Below, one piece after another: positions 43,871-52,505 of a stretch of DNA of 58,445 nucleotides (its first letter is position 1; each line of letters opens with the position of its first letter). The DNA comes from Bacteroides caecigallinarum (GTDB taxonomy: Bacteria > Bacteroidota > Bacteroidia > Bacteroidales > Bacteroidaceae), in assembly GCF_016902295.1 (NCBI RefSeq), contig NZ_JACJLQ010000023.1, positions 1-58,445 of the forward strand, written 5' to 3'. Under the pieces are notes generated by a model. It was not told where the DNA came from and made no database searches. It saw only the letters and a list, made by a program, of their open reading frames with translations. Position numbers and translations under genes: made by a program.

Positions 43871-46161
43871 ACAAAATTATTTCAAAAGAACATTTTTCAG
43901 AGAAGGTTTTTAAGCTTGTTATTGAAGCTCCTCTGATTGCAAAATCTCGTAAAGCAGGTCATTTCGTAATTGTGCGTGTAGGCGAAAAGGGCGAACGTAT
44001 GCCTCTTACCATAGCCGAAGCAGATCCAGTTAAGGGTACCATTACATTGGTGGTTCAGAAAGTTGGATTGTCTTCAACTCGACTTTGTGAGTTGAACGAG
44101 GGTGATTATATCACTGACGTGGTAGGTCCGCTTGGCAAGGCTACCCATATTGAAAACTTTGGTACTGTGGTTTGTGCCGGAGGTGGAGTAGGTGTTGCTC
44201 CTATGCTTCCTATAGTTCAGGCTCTGAAAGCTGCCGGAAACAAGGTGATTACAGTACTTGCAGGACGCTCAAAAGAACTTATTATTCTGGAAAACGAGAT
44301 GCGTGCAAGTTCTGATGAAGTAATTATTATGACAGACGATGGCTCATACGGAAAGAAAGGTCTGGTGACCGAAGGTATAGAAGAAGTCATCAAACGCGAA
44401 AAAGTTGACAAGTGTTTTGCTATCGGTCCAGCCATAATGATGAAGTTCGTTTGTCTGCTTACTAAGAAATACGAAATACCTACAGATGTTTCACTGAATA
44501 CCATCATGGTAGATGGTACAGGTATGTGCGGAGCGTGCCGTATCACTGTAGGCGGTAAGACTAAGTTCGTTTGTGTAGATGGTCCTGAGTTTGACGGTCA
44601 TCAGGTTGATTTTGATGAAATGCTGAAACGTATGGGAGCATTCAAGGAAATTGAAGTAGAAGAAATCCATAAACTTGACCATAAACCGGATATATGTGAA
44701 GCTGTTAAACCGGCTGACGACCGTTCAGCACAGTGGCGCGAAGAATTGCGCAAGAGCATGAAACCAAAGGAACGTACCCTCATTCCACGTGTACACATGA
44801 ACGAGCTTGATCCTGAATATCGTTCTCACAGCCGTAAGGAAGAAGTAAACCTCGGTCTTAACGAAGAACAGGCTCTTACTGAAGCCAAACGTTGTCTTGA
44901 CTGTGCCAATCCTTCATGTATGGAAGGCTGTCCTGTAGGAATCAATATTCCTACATTTATAAAGAACATCGAACGTGGTGAGTTCCTCGAAGCTGCACGC
45001 GTACTGAAACAGACAAGTGCTCTTCCTGCAGTTTGCGGACGTGTATGTCCACAGGAAAAGCAGTGCGAGTCCAAGTGTATTCACCTGAAGATGGGACACG
45101 AAGCTGTTGCTATCGGTTATCTGGAACGCTTTGCTGCAGATTATGAACGCGAAAGCGGACAGATTTCTGTACCTGAAATAGCTGAAAAGAAAGGTATTAA
45201 AGTGGCTGTTGTTGGTTCAGGTCCTGCAGGCCTTTCATTTGCCGGCGATATGGCCAAGATGGGTTACGATGTAACAGTGTTCGAAGCTTTGCATGAGATT
45301 GGCGGTGTGTTGAAATATGGTATTCCTGAATTCCGTTTGCCTAACAAGATTGTTGACGTGGAAATAGACAACTTGTCGAAGATGGGTGTAGAATTCGTTA
45401 AGGACTGCATAATCGGTAAGACAGTAAGCGTGGAAGACCTTGAAAAAGAAGGATTCAAAGGCGTATTTGTCGCATCAGGTGCCGGTCTGCCTAACTTTAT
45501 GAATATTCCGGGAGAGAACTCAATCAATATCATGTCTTCTAATGAATATCTTACTCGTGTAAATCTGATGGATGCCGCAAGCGAAGATTCTGATACTCCT
45601 GTAACATTCGGTAAGCGTGTAGCTGTAATAGGCGGAGGTAACACTGCTATGGACTCAGTGCGTACAGCACGTCGTCTTGGCGCAGAAAAGGCTATGATTA
45701 TCTATCGCCGTTCGGAAGCAGAAATGCCTGCGCGTCTTGAAGAAGTCAAGCATGCCAAGGAAGAAGGAGTTGAATTCCTTACATTGCATAATCCTATCGA
45801 ATACATTGCCGATGAAAAAGGCCGCGTGAAACAGGTTGTCCTTCAGAAGATGGAACTTGGCGAACCGGACGCTTCTGGCCGTCGCAGTCCTGTTGCCATA
45901 CCGGGAGCTATCGAAACAATAGACATCGATATGGCTATCGTCAGTGTAGGTGTGTCTCCTAATCCTATTGTTCCTAACTCTATTCCGGGGCTTGAACTTG
46001 GACGTAAGGGAACAATTGCTGTAAACGATGATATGCAGTCTTCTATTCCTACAATATATGCCGGTGGTGACATCGTTCGCGGTGGTGCAACCGTTATCCT
46101 TGCTATGGGCGACGGTCGTCGTGCTGCAGCTGCAATGGACAAACAGTTGAGTGGAAAATAA
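43867..46161 (+). CDS. NfnA-NfnB-like fusion: NAD(P)H flavin reductase plus GltD-like oxidoreductase
   Basis: A 764-residue single chain. Residues about 1-275 are a PyrK/ferredoxin-NADP reductase-like module with FAD and NAD regions (CAGGGVGVAPMLPI) and a 2Fe-2S site using C221, C224 and C236. Residues about 285-764 are a GltD/NfnB-like module with a 4Fe-4S segment (C343, C346, C351, C355), an FAD-binding GSGPAG (450-455) and a second dinucleotide site (VIGGGNTAMDSVRTARRLGA). Automated names combine dihydroorotate dehydrogenase B NAD subunit with glutamate synthase. The layout fits an electron-bifurcating ferredoxin:NADP oxidoreductase fused into one gene. It is divergent from the ferredoxin-reducing operon. 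Confidence 0.88.
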   Translation: MNKIISKEHFSEKVFKLVIEAPLIAKSRKAGHFVIVRVGEKGERMPLTIAEADPVKGTITLVVQKVGLSSTRLCELNEGDYITDVVGPLGKATHIENFGTVVCAGGGVGVAPMLPIVQALKAAGNKVITVLAGRSKELIILENEMRASSDEVIIMTDDGSYGKKGLVTEGIEEVIKREKVDKCFAIGPAIMMKFVCLLTKKYEIPTDVSLNTIMVDGTGMCGACRITVGGKTKFVCVDGPEFDGHQVDFDEMLKRMGAFKEIEVEEIHKLDHKPDICEAVKPADDRSAQWREELRKSMKPKERTLIPRVHMNELDPEYRSHSRKEEVNLGLNEEQALTEAKRCLDCANPSCMEGCPVGINIPTFIKNIERGEFLEAARVLKQTSALPAVCGRVCPQEKQCESKCIHLKMGHEAVAIGYLERFAADYERESGQISVPEIAEKKGIKVAVVGSGPAGLSFAGDMAKMGYDVTVFEALHEIGGVLKYGIPEFRLPNKIVDVEIDNLSKMGVEFVKDCIIGKTVSVEDLEKEGFKGVFVASGAGLPNFMNIPGENSINIMSSNEYLTRVNLMDAASEDSDTPVTFGKRVAVIGGGNTAMDSVRTARRLGAEKAMIIYRRSEAEMPARLEEVKHAKEEGVEFLTLHNPIEYIADEKGRVKQVVLQKMELGEPDASGRRSPVAIPGAIETIDIDMAIVSVGVSPNPIVPNSIPGLELGRKGTIAVNDDMQSSIPTIYAGGDIVRGGATVILAMGDGRRAAAAMDKQLSGK

Positions 46162-46165
46162 AAAT

Positions 46166-46212
46166 GTATTTAAATACCGTTTAAACAGTGTTTAAATGGT
46201 ATTTAAACGGTG
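46166..46212. repeat. Four TTTAAA units with an exact 11-bp period
   Basis: TTTAAA starts at 46169, 46180, 46191 and 46202, each separated by exactly 11 bp with variable 5-base linkers (TACCG, CAGTG, TGGTA, CGGTG). Units also pair with each other: ACCGTTTAAA (46177-46186) is the complement of TTTAAACGGT (46202-46211), and GTATTTAAATAC is itself a palindrome. The array starts 5 bp after the Nfn-like stop and lies before that gene's terminator. Confidence 0.85.
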
Positions 46213-46228
46213 ACTGAAATATATCTGA

Positions 46229-46275
46229 TGAACAGTCTTAATCATTGCGTAATGGTTGAGGCTGTTCATTTTTTT
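46229..46275 (+). terminator. Terminator of the Nfn-like fusion gene
   Basis: An 18-bp stem (46229-46246 with 46251-46268, three G-U pairs, loop GCGT) is followed by seven T. Confidence 0.92.
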
Positions 46276-46308
46276 ATTTCTATTATTATAGTTAATTGAT
46301 TAAAGTAC

Positions 46309-46316
46309 TACTTTTG
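46309..46316 (+). promoter_or_regulatory. -7 box for GNAT-queH
   Basis: TACTTTTG, a full match, 22 bp before the ATG of the acetyltransferase gene. The -33 box is unclear. Confidence 0.45.
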
Positions 46317-46337
46317 CATCTGTAATTTGTTCAGAAT

Positions 46338-46847
46338 ATGATGAGTATGATAATAAGAAAGGCCGTTCCGGCAGATATTGACAGACTGATGCGGATATTT
46401 GCCATAGCGAGGGATTTTATGAAATCTTCCGGTAATCCTAATCAGTGGATTAACGGCTATCCTCAAGAGGAATTGATAAAAAATGAAATTTCAGCCGGAC
46501 ATTGTTTTGTTTGTGTAAACAGTGACAGTGGGAATATAGTAGCCACATTCTGTTTTATTCAAGGTCCCGATCCTACATATTCTTATATAGAAGATGGAGG
46601 ATGGCCCGATGATGAGCCGTATTACGTGATACACCGTCTGGCGTCCGATGGAAGTGTGAAAGGAATAACAGGATTTTGTATTGACTGGTGTCAGAGAATT
46701 TCTCCTTGCCTACGTGCCGATACACATCACGACAATAAGGTGATGCAGCACCTGTTGGAAAAGAACGGATTCGAAAGGTGCGGAATAATCTATGTGGCAA
46801 ACGGGACACCGAGAATAGCTTATCAAAGAAATATCAGGAACAAATAG
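46338..46847 (+). CDS. GNAT-family N-acetyltransferase
   Basis: A 169-residue protein with the GNAT fold: IIRKAVPADIDRLMRIFAIARDFM at the N-terminus, the strand-turn VATFCFIQGPDPTYSYIEDGGWPDDEPYYVIHRLASD, and the late LRADTHHDNKVMQHLLEKNGFERCGIIY that forms the C-terminal motif. The acetyl-CoA pyrophosphate loop is less regular than in typical members. The substrate is unknown. It starts with several Met codons (46338, 46341, 46347) and the first is used here. queH follows after 6 bp, so the two are co-transcribed. Confidence 0.85.
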   Translation: MMSMIIRKAVPADIDRLMRIFAIARDFMKSSGNPNQWINGYPQEELIKNEISAGHCFVCVNSDSGNIVATFCFIQGPDPTYSYIEDGGWPDDEPYYVIHRLASDGSVKGITGFCIDWCQRISPCLRADTHHDNKVMQHLLEKNGFERCGIIYVANGTPRIAYQRNIRNK

Positions 46848-46853
46848 AAGTTT

Positions 46854-47447
46854 ATGAAAAAGAAAAAGTTTCAGATAGAAGTGCCTGGTGGAGCGGACAA
46901 GGTTCTGCTTCATACATGTTGCGCACCATGTTCGTCGGCAATTATAGAATGTCTGATGCAGCACGGCATACGTCCTACTATATATTATTGTAATCCTAAT
47001 ATTTATCCTCTTGAAGAATACAATATCCGTAAGGACGAATGTACACGCTACGCCCGTTCGTTAGGACTTGATATTGTTGATGCCGATTACGACCATCCAC
47101 AGTGGCTGGAATGCGTTAAAGGAATGGAGAATGAACCTGAGAGGGGAGGACGCTGCCTTCGCTGTTTCAAGATGCGCCTTCGCGATACGGCACGTTATGC
47201 CCATGAACACGGGTTTTCTGTTATCACTACCACGCTGGCTTCATCGCGTTGGAAAAGCTTGGACCAGATAAACGAAGCAGGGCATTATGCGGTCGAGCCG
47301 TACCCTGATGTCGTATGGTGGGAGCAGAACTGGCGCAAGGGAGGATTGAGCGAACGTCGTATAGCGATTATAAAGGAATATAATTTTTATAATCAACAAT
47401 ATTGCGGATGTGAGTTCAGTATGCGTAAACCTTTGGATTCTGAATAA
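46854..47447 (+). CDS. queH: Epoxyqueuosine reductase QueH
   Basis: A 197-residue QueH (DUF208), the non-homologous replacement for QueG that reduces epoxyqueuosine to queuosine in tRNA. It has the diagnostic HTCCAPCS (C22, C23, C26), a middle cysteine pair in GGRCLRCFKMRL, and the C-terminal YCGCEFS (C184, C186). These cysteines hold an Fe-S cluster and a second metal site in known members. It is the second gene after the GNAT gene and is convergent with an orphan membrane protein. Confidence 0.93.
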   Translation: MKKKKFQIEVPGGADKVLLHTCCAPCSSAIIECLMQHGIRPTIYYCNPNIYPLEEYNIRKDECTRYARSLGLDIVDADYDHPQWLECVKGMENEPERGGRCLRCFKMRLRDTARYAHEHGFSVITTTLASSRWKSLDQINEAGHYAVEPYPDVVWWEQNWRKGGLSERRIAIIKEYNFYNQQYCGCEFSMRKPLDSE

Positions 47448-47473
47448 TAAATCTTGAAATCGGGATGAAGTTG

Positions 47474-47560
47474 GCGTGACACGAACGTGTTACGCATGAA
47501 ACACGAACGTGTCACTCTCGTAACACGAACGTACAACGAGTGTAACACGTACGTGTAACG
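47474..47560. repeat. Four near-palindromic ACACGAACGTGT units with an exact 22-bp period
   Basis: Core units start at 47479, 47501, 47523 and 47545, exactly 22 bp apart. Units 1 and 2 are ACACGAACGTGT, unit 3 is ACACGAACGTAC and unit 4 is the perfect palindrome ACACGTACGTGT. The 10-base linkers differ (TACGCATGAA, CACTCTCGTA, AACGAGTGTA). The outer flanks GGCGTGACACG and CGTGTAACGCT make the whole array roughly symmetric. It occupies the gap between convergent genes (queH and the orphan membrane protein); there is no T-run, so it is not a standard terminator. Confidence 0.9.
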
Positions 47561-47580
47561 CTATTTAAGCGGACTTGTTT

Positions 47581-48261
47581 TTATTTCTTTTTCTCTTCTT
47601 CCACTTGCTTATTCTCTATAGGCTTGGAATTTTCCTTGTAAGCCGAGAATCCTTTCACTATTACCCTTTCCTTCTTCGTACCTTCGTCTTCTTCGGAAAT
47701 GGCTGAACCTAGTTTGTCTATGTTCTCTTTTATCGCGTTTCTCGTGTCAAAGAAACTGTCGAGTATCAGTTTCAGATGTTCTTCGGGCTCCAGAACACTT
47801 TCTGTAAAGAATGTATGGCAGTGCGAGTGTATACCAATCTCTTTGTCGCCCTCATTTTCGGCCATGAATACGGTAGTGATAAATGAACTTATGTTTACAG
47901 CGTTTATAACCTCCTTCAGGTATGGCAACACAGGATTGTCGGCATTGATGGTTCCCCACCATGGATACCATATCATTACGAATGGAACATCTTCCTGAAA
48001 CGATAGGTAGAAATCGTCACCCTGATACATGAAGCCTATGTTGCCCTCTTCGTTCTTTTCAGGGTTACATCCCATTTTCTTGAGTGTCGATACGATTAGT
48101 TCTTCTGTAGAAAGTTTTGGTGTCTCGGTAGCAGGAGTTTCGTTTTTTAAACAGCTTATAATTTTCTTTTCCCTTCGCCATGAAAGGTAAACTATTATTG
48201 CTGGCCATAATGCAAGAGCAAGAACGGCCACAAGGATTGTAATGTCTGAAATGTTGTTCAT
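47581..48261 (-). CDS. Membrane-anchored protein of unknown function
   Basis: A 226-residue protein with one N-terminal membrane helix (about 7-27, ITILVAVLALALWPAIIVYL) followed by a basic stop-transfer segment (RREKK). The soluble part (about 50-185) has alternating strands and helices (LIVSTLKKMGCNPEK, FYLSFQEDVPFVMIWYPWW, SSFITTVFMAEN, IHSHCHTFF) that recall the YbjN/type III chaperone-like fold. I do not recognise the family with confidence. The C-terminal 40 residues are highly charged (Lys/Glu). It stands alone between the 22-bp repeat array and hflX. Confidence 0.8.
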   Translation of the reverse strand: MNNISDITILVAVLALALWPAIIVYLSWRREKKIISCLKNETPATETPKLSTEELIVSTLKKMGCNPEKNEEGNIGFMYQGDDFYLSFQEDVPFVMIWYPWWGTINADNPVLPYLKEVINAVNISSFITTVFMAENEGDKEIGIHSHCHTFFTESVLEPEEHLKLILDSFFDTRNAIKENIDKLGSAISEEDEGTKKERVIVKGFSAYKENSKPIENKQVEEEKKK

Positions 48262-48396
48262 AATTTAAGGCTTAAACGTTTGATGTGGTATAAAGATAAG
48301 AAAAAAGATATAGAATAAAAAGCAAGGATGAAAAAAATAACAGCATTATGATACGTTATTTTATCTTTATAATGAAAATAAACGGAGATTTTTAGT

Positions 48397-48404
48397 TAAG
48401 TTTG
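48397..48404 (+). promoter_or_regulatory. -7 box for hflX
   Basis: TAAGTTTG, a full match, 26 bp before the hflX ATG. Confidence 0.45.
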
Positions 48405-48429
48405 CATCCAGAATATACATTTATCGTTG

Positions 48430-49689
48430 ATGAAAGAATTTGTAATATCCGAAGCACAGACTGAGAAGGCTGTATTGGTGGGTTTGATTACCCAAAACCA
48501 GAACGAAAGAAAGACTAACGAATATCTTGATGAATTGGCTTTCCTTGCAGAAACGGCGGGAGCCGAGGTGGTGACACGCTTCACCCAGAAACTTGATACT
48601 CCAAACTCTGTCACATACGTTGGAAAAGGTAAACTTCAGGAAATTAAGGATTATCTTCTCCAGATGAACGAAGATGAGGAAACAGAGATTGGTATGGTGA
48701 TATTCGATGATGAACTTTCCGCCAAACAGCTCAGAAACATAGAGAACGAACTGAAGGTGAAGATTCTTGACCGTACTTCGCTTATTCTAGACATTTTTGC
48801 CATGAGGGCACAGACGGCAAATGCGAAAACCCAGGTTGAGCTGGCACAGTATAAATATATGTTGCCAAGACTGCAACGCCTGTGGACGCACCTTGAACGT
48901 CAGGGTGGTGGTTCCGGAGCCGGAGGTGGTAAAGGTTCGGTGGGACTTCGTGGTCCGGGTGAGACACAGCTGGAAATGGACCGCCGTATCATCCTGAACC
49001 GTATGGCTCTGCTTAAACAGCGACTTGCAGAAATAGATACTCAGAAATCTACACAAAGAAAGAACCGCGGACGCATGATTCGTGTGGCTCTCGTGGGATA
49101 TACCAATGTAGGTAAATCCACCATAATGAACCTGCTGGCAAAGAGTGAGGTATTTGCCGAAAACAAATTGTTTGCCACACTTGATACCACTGTAAGAAAA
49201 GTAATCATAGAGAACCTTCCGTTCCTGCTTTCCGATACTGTAGGTTTCATACGCAAGTTGCCTACCGACCTTGTGGAGTCTTTCAAATCAACACTGGACG
49301 AGGTGCGTGAAGCAGACCTGCTGGTACACGTGGTTGACATCTCGCATCCGGATTTCGAAGAACAGATACAGGTGGTGGAGAAAACCATATCAGATATAGG
49401 TGCCGGAGGTAAGCAGAGTATGATAGTATTCAACAAGATTGATGCCTACAGCTATGTGGAAAAAGCAGAGGATGACCTGACTCCGAAGACGAAGGAAAAC
49501 ATTACGCTGGAGGAACTGATGAATACATGGATGGCAAAGATGGACGACAACTGCATCTTCATCTCTGCCAAGGACAAGTCGAATCTTGAGGATTTCAAGA
49601 ACATGCTCTACAAGAAAGTACGTGAGCTGCATGTACAGAAATATCCTTATAACGACTTCCTGTATCAGACGTACGACGCTGAAGAATAA
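48430..49689 (+). CDS. hflX: GTPase HflX
   Basis: A 419-residue ribosome-associated GTPase that rescues or splits stalled 70S ribosomes. The N-terminal HflX domain (about 20-125) includes TYVGKGKL. The glycine-rich linker GGGSGAGGGKGSVGLRGPGETQ follows, in which the conserved GPGETQLE is seen. The GTPase domain has G1 GYTNVGKS (223-230), G3 DTVGF and G4 NKID (335-338). The ATG at 48430 is used; a TTG directly before it is not needed. Fumarase follows after 51 bp. Confidence 0.95.
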   Translation: MKEFVISEAQTEKAVLVGLITQNQNERKTNEYLDELAFLAETAGAEVVTRFTQKLDTPNSVTYVGKGKLQEIKDYLLQMNEDEETEIGMVIFDDELSAKQLRNIENELKVKILDRTSLILDIFAMRAQTANAKTQVELAQYKYMLPRLQRLWTHLERQGGGSGAGGGKGSVGLRGPGETQLEMDRRIILNRMALLKQRLAEIDTQKSTQRKNRGRMIRVALVGYTNVGKSTIMNLLAKSEVFAENKLFATLDTTVRKVIIENLPFLLSDTVGFIRKLPTDLVESFKSTLDEVREADLLVHVVDISHPDFEEQIQVVEKTISDIGAGGKQSMIVFNKIDAYSYVEKAEDDLTPKTKENITLEELMNTWMAKMDDNCIFISAKDKSNLEDFKNMLYKKVRELHVQKYPYNDFLYQTYDAEE

Positions 49690-49740
49690 GACAGCATACT
49701 AATAACTAAAAAACTCAATAACTCATAAACTTAAAAGAAT

Positions 49741-51384
49741 ATGGCAACACCAGAATTTAAGTATCAGCCAATGTTCGAACACGGACATGACAATACAGAG
49801 TATTATCTGCTTACTAAAGATTATGTATCAGTAAGCGAGTTTGAAGGCAAACCTATCCTTAAGATTGAAAAAGAAGGTTTGACTGCTATGGCTAATGCGG
49901 CTTTCCGCGATGTGTCTTTTATGCTTCGCCGTTCGCACAACGAACAGGTTGCAAAGATTCTTACTGACCCTGAAGCCAGCGACAACGACAAGTATGTAGC
50001 TTTGACTTTCCTGCGTAATGCTGAAGTTGCTGCTAAGGGTGTTCTTCCTTTCTGCCAGGATACAGGTACTGCAATTATCCACGGTGAAAAAGGACAGCAA
50101 GTATGGACAGGATACTGCGACGAAGAAGCTCTCTCACTTGGTGTTTACAAGACATATACTGAAGAGAACCTGCGTTACTCTCAGAATGCTCCTCTTACAA
50201 TGTACGAAGAAGTGAATACTCGCTGCAACCTTCCTGCACAGATCGATATCGAAGCTACTCAGGGTATGGAATATGAATTCCTCTGCGTGACTAAGGGTGG
50301 TGGCTCTGCAAACAAGACTTACCTCTATCAGGAAACTAAGGCTATCCTTAACCCTGCTACTCTTGTTCCTTTCCTTGTAGAAAAGATGAAGACTTTGGGT
50401 ACAGCCGCTTGTCCTCCATATCACATCGCTTTCGTAATCGGTGGTACTTCTGCTGAAAAGAATTTGCTGACAGTGAAACTTGCTTCTACTCGTTTCTACG
50501 ATAATCTGCCTACTACAGGTAACGAATACGGACGCGCATTCCGCGACGTGGAACTTGAAAAACAGGTATTGGAAGAAGCTCACCGTATCGGTCTTGGCGC
50601 ACAGTTCGGAGGTAAATACTATGCACACGACGTACGTATCATCCGTCTGCCACGCCACGGAGCATCTTGCCCTGTAGGTCTTGGAGTATCTTGCTCGGCT
50701 GACCGTAACATCCGCTGTAAAATCAACAAGGATGGTATCTGGATTGAAAAACTTGATTCAAACCCAGGCGAACTGATTCCGGAAGAATTGCGTCAGGCTG
50801 GCGAAGGCAATGCAGTTAAGATTGACTTGAACCGTCCTATGCCGGAAATCCTTGCCGAACTCGACAAGTATCCTGTAGCTACACGCCTTTCTTTGAACGG
50901 TACTATCATCGTAGGCCGTGATATCGCTCACGCTAAACTGAAAGAACGTCTTGACCGCGGTGAAGACCTTCCACAGTATATCAAGGATCATCCTATCTAT
51001 TACGCTGGTCCAGCCAAGACTCCGGCTGGTATGGCTTGTGGTTCTATGGGACCTACAACTGCCGGACGTATGGACCCATACGTTGATTTGTTCCAGAGCC
51101 ACGGCGGCAGTATGATTATGCTTGCCAAAGGTAACCGTAGCCAGGCTGTTACAGACGCTTGTAAGAAGCACGGCGGTTTCTATCTCGGTTCTATAGGCGG
51201 TCCTGCAGCTATCCTTGCCCAGAACAATATCAAGAGCATCGAATGCGTAGAATATCCTGAACTTGGAATGGAAGCTATCTGGAAGATTGAAGTTGAAGAT
51301 TTCCCTGCATTTATCCTCGTTGATAACAAAGGAAACGATTTCTTCAAGCAGATTAAGCCTCGTTGCGCAGGAAACTGCAAATAA
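49741..51384 (+). CDS. Class I fumarate hydratase (iron-sulfur)
   Basis: A 547-residue single-chain fumarase of the FumA/FumB type, which interconverts fumarate and malate. The three cluster cysteines fall at C105 (FCQDTGT), C224 (AACPPYH) and C318 (GVSCSADR), the same numbers as in E. coli FumA, whose length is 548. The C-terminal beta domain carries [22 protein letters not shown]. An oxygen-sensitive 4Fe-4S enzyme fits the anaerobic lifestyle. It ends before a strong terminator. Confidence 0.96.
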   Translation: MATPEFKYQPMFEHGHDNTEYYLLTKDYVSVSEFEGKPILKIEKEGLTAMANAAFRDVSFMLRRSHNEQVAKILTDPEASDNDKYVALTFLRNAEVAAKGVLPFCQDTGTAIIHGEKGQQVWTGYCDEEALSLGVYKTYTEENLRYSQNAPLTMYEEVNTRCNLPAQIDIEATQGMEYEFLCVTKGGGSANKTYLYQETKAILNPATLVPFLVEKMKTLGTAACPPYHIAFVIGGTSAEKNLLTVKLASTRFYDNLPTTGNEYGRAFRDVELEKQVLEEAHRIGLGAQFGGKYYAHDVRIIRLPRHGASCPVGLGVSCSADRNIRCKINKDGIWIEKLDSNPGELIPEELRQAGEGNAVKIDLNRPMPEILAELDKYPVATRLSLNGTIIVGRDIAHAKLKERLDRGEDLPQYIKDHPIYYAGPAKTPAGMACGSMGPTTAGRMDPYVDLFQSHGGSMIMLAKGNRSQAVTDACKKHGGFYLGSIGGPAAILAQNNIKSIECVEYPELGMEAIWKIEVEDFPAFILVDNKGNDFFKQIKPRCAGNCK

Positions 51385-51428
51385 TGGGATAACTGCCCGC
51401 AGAAAATAAATTTTCAATAAATAATATA

Positions 51429-51473
51429 ACACGGGTTATGCCGGATGTTTTTCCGGTGTAATCCGTGTTTTTT
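51429..51473 (+). terminator. Terminator of the fumarase gene
   Basis: ACACGG pairs with CCGTGT, TTA with TAA and CCGG with CCGG around loop ATGTTTTT; six T follow. The hairpin contains an ATG (51445) in frame with the next gene, but that start is inside the terminator and is unlikely to be used. Confidence 0.85.
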
Positions 51474-51483
51474 ACACAAAATC

Positions 51484-52440
51484 ATGAGTTTTATTCGATT
51501 TATTAAGAATTGGACACTTCCGATAGCTATGGCTCTTGGAGTGATTCTATATTTTGTTTATGTGAATATCCCGTTTCTGGAACCTACAAAACCATTTGTG
51601 GAACATGCCGTGGCTGTTGTCCAGCCAATGCTGATTTTCATGATGCTTTTTCTCACATTCTGTAAGGTTGATGTGAGTGAGCTCAAGCCTTGCAGATGGC
51701 ATGCAGTGTTGCTTCTTGTACAAAGCCTTTTGTTCATTTTCCTGGCCGGAATTTTGTATATATTCCCTGATATGCATTCCAGAATATTGGTAGAGGGAGC
51801 AATGTTGTGTCTTATCTGTCCCACGGCTACTGCCGCTGCTGTAGTGACAGGGAAGCTGGGTGGTAGTGCTGCGCACCTCACTTCGTATACCATTCTTATA
51901 AATCTGGTAACTGCTTTTCTGGTTCCGCTTGTAGTCCCTGTCATACATCCGCAAGTAGGAGTAGGTTTTATTTCTTCGTTTCTGATGATTCTTGGCAAGG
52001 TATTTCCGCTTCTGCTGTGTCCGTTCATTTTGGCAGTTCTGCTGCGCTATCTATCTCCTAAACTCCATTCATTTATAGGGAAGTACCACGGGTTGTCGTT
52101 TTATCTCTGGGCTATAGCACTTACGCTTGCAATAGCTGTAACCGTGAAGAGTATTGTACACAGCGATGTATCCGTATGGTATCAGGTAGGACTGGCCCTG
52201 GTGTCGTGTGTAGCCTGTTTCCTTCAGTTTTATGTAGGAAAGAAAGTGGGACGGAAATATGACGATACCATAAGTGCCGGACAGGCATTGGGGCAGAAAA
52301 ATACAGTGCTTGCCATATGGATGGGATATACGTTCTTTACTCCCGTTACGGCTGTGGCTGCCGGTTTCTACAGTGTATGGCATAATGTGTTCAATTCATA
52401 TCAGCTTTATCTTAAGCGTAAAGAAGAGGAAAATAAATAA
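51484..52440 (+). CDS. SBF-like (bile acid:Na+ symporter superfamily) membrane transporter
   Basis: A 318-residue inner-membrane protein with about nine to ten hydrophobic helices. Helix regions such as QPMLIFMMLFLTFCKV, CLICPTATAAAVVTGKLGG and GQKNTVLAIWMGYTF resemble the crossing helices of the SBF/BASS superfamily. The ATG at 51484 was chosen because the upstream one (51445) lies in the fumarase terminator. No neighbouring gene gives its substrate. It is convergent with the phosphate transporter. Confidence 0.8.
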   Translation: MSFIRFIKNWTLPIAMALGVILYFVYVNIPFLEPTKPFVEHAVAVVQPMLIFMMLFLTFCKVDVSELKPCRWHAVLLLVQSLLFIFLAGILYIFPDMHSRILVEGAMLCLICPTATAAAVVTGKLGGSAAHLTSYTILINLVTAFLVPLVVPVIHPQVGVGFISSFLMILGKVFPLLLCPFILAVLLRYLSPKLHSFIGKYHGLSFYLWAIALTLAIAVTVKSIVHSDVSVWYQVGLALVSCVACFLQFYVGKKVGRKYDDTISAGQALGQKNTVLAIWMGYTFFTPVTAVAAGFYSVWHNVFNSYQLYLKRKEEENK

Positions 52441-52480
52441 AAAAAACGGCTGTTCCGGAGTCTTCCGGATGCAGCCGTTT
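52434..52480 (-). terminator. Terminator of the phosphate transporter gene
   Basis: AACGGCTG/CAGCCGTT encloses a second small stem TCCGGA/TCCGGA. On the minus strand it is followed by a long T-run. On the plus strand only TTT follows, so it mainly serves the minus gene. Confidence 0.85.
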
Positions 52481-52505
52481 GCGATAATTGTGTGTGTTTA
52501 TCAGC

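Noticed and set aside
47474..47560. The 22-bp array as a CRISPR
   Set aside because: Units are only 12 bases with 10-base linkers, far below CRISPR repeat and spacer sizes, and no cas gene is nearby.
50758..51432. 224-residue antisense ORF opposite the fumarase gene
   Set aside because: It is a shadow of a high-confidence coding gene; it has low-complexity composition, no recognisable domain and no promoter or spacing of its own.
51445..51483. Upstream ATG for the SBF-like transporter
   Set aside because: It lies in the loop side of the fumarase terminator hairpin; the ATG at 51484 gives a normal membrane-protein start.
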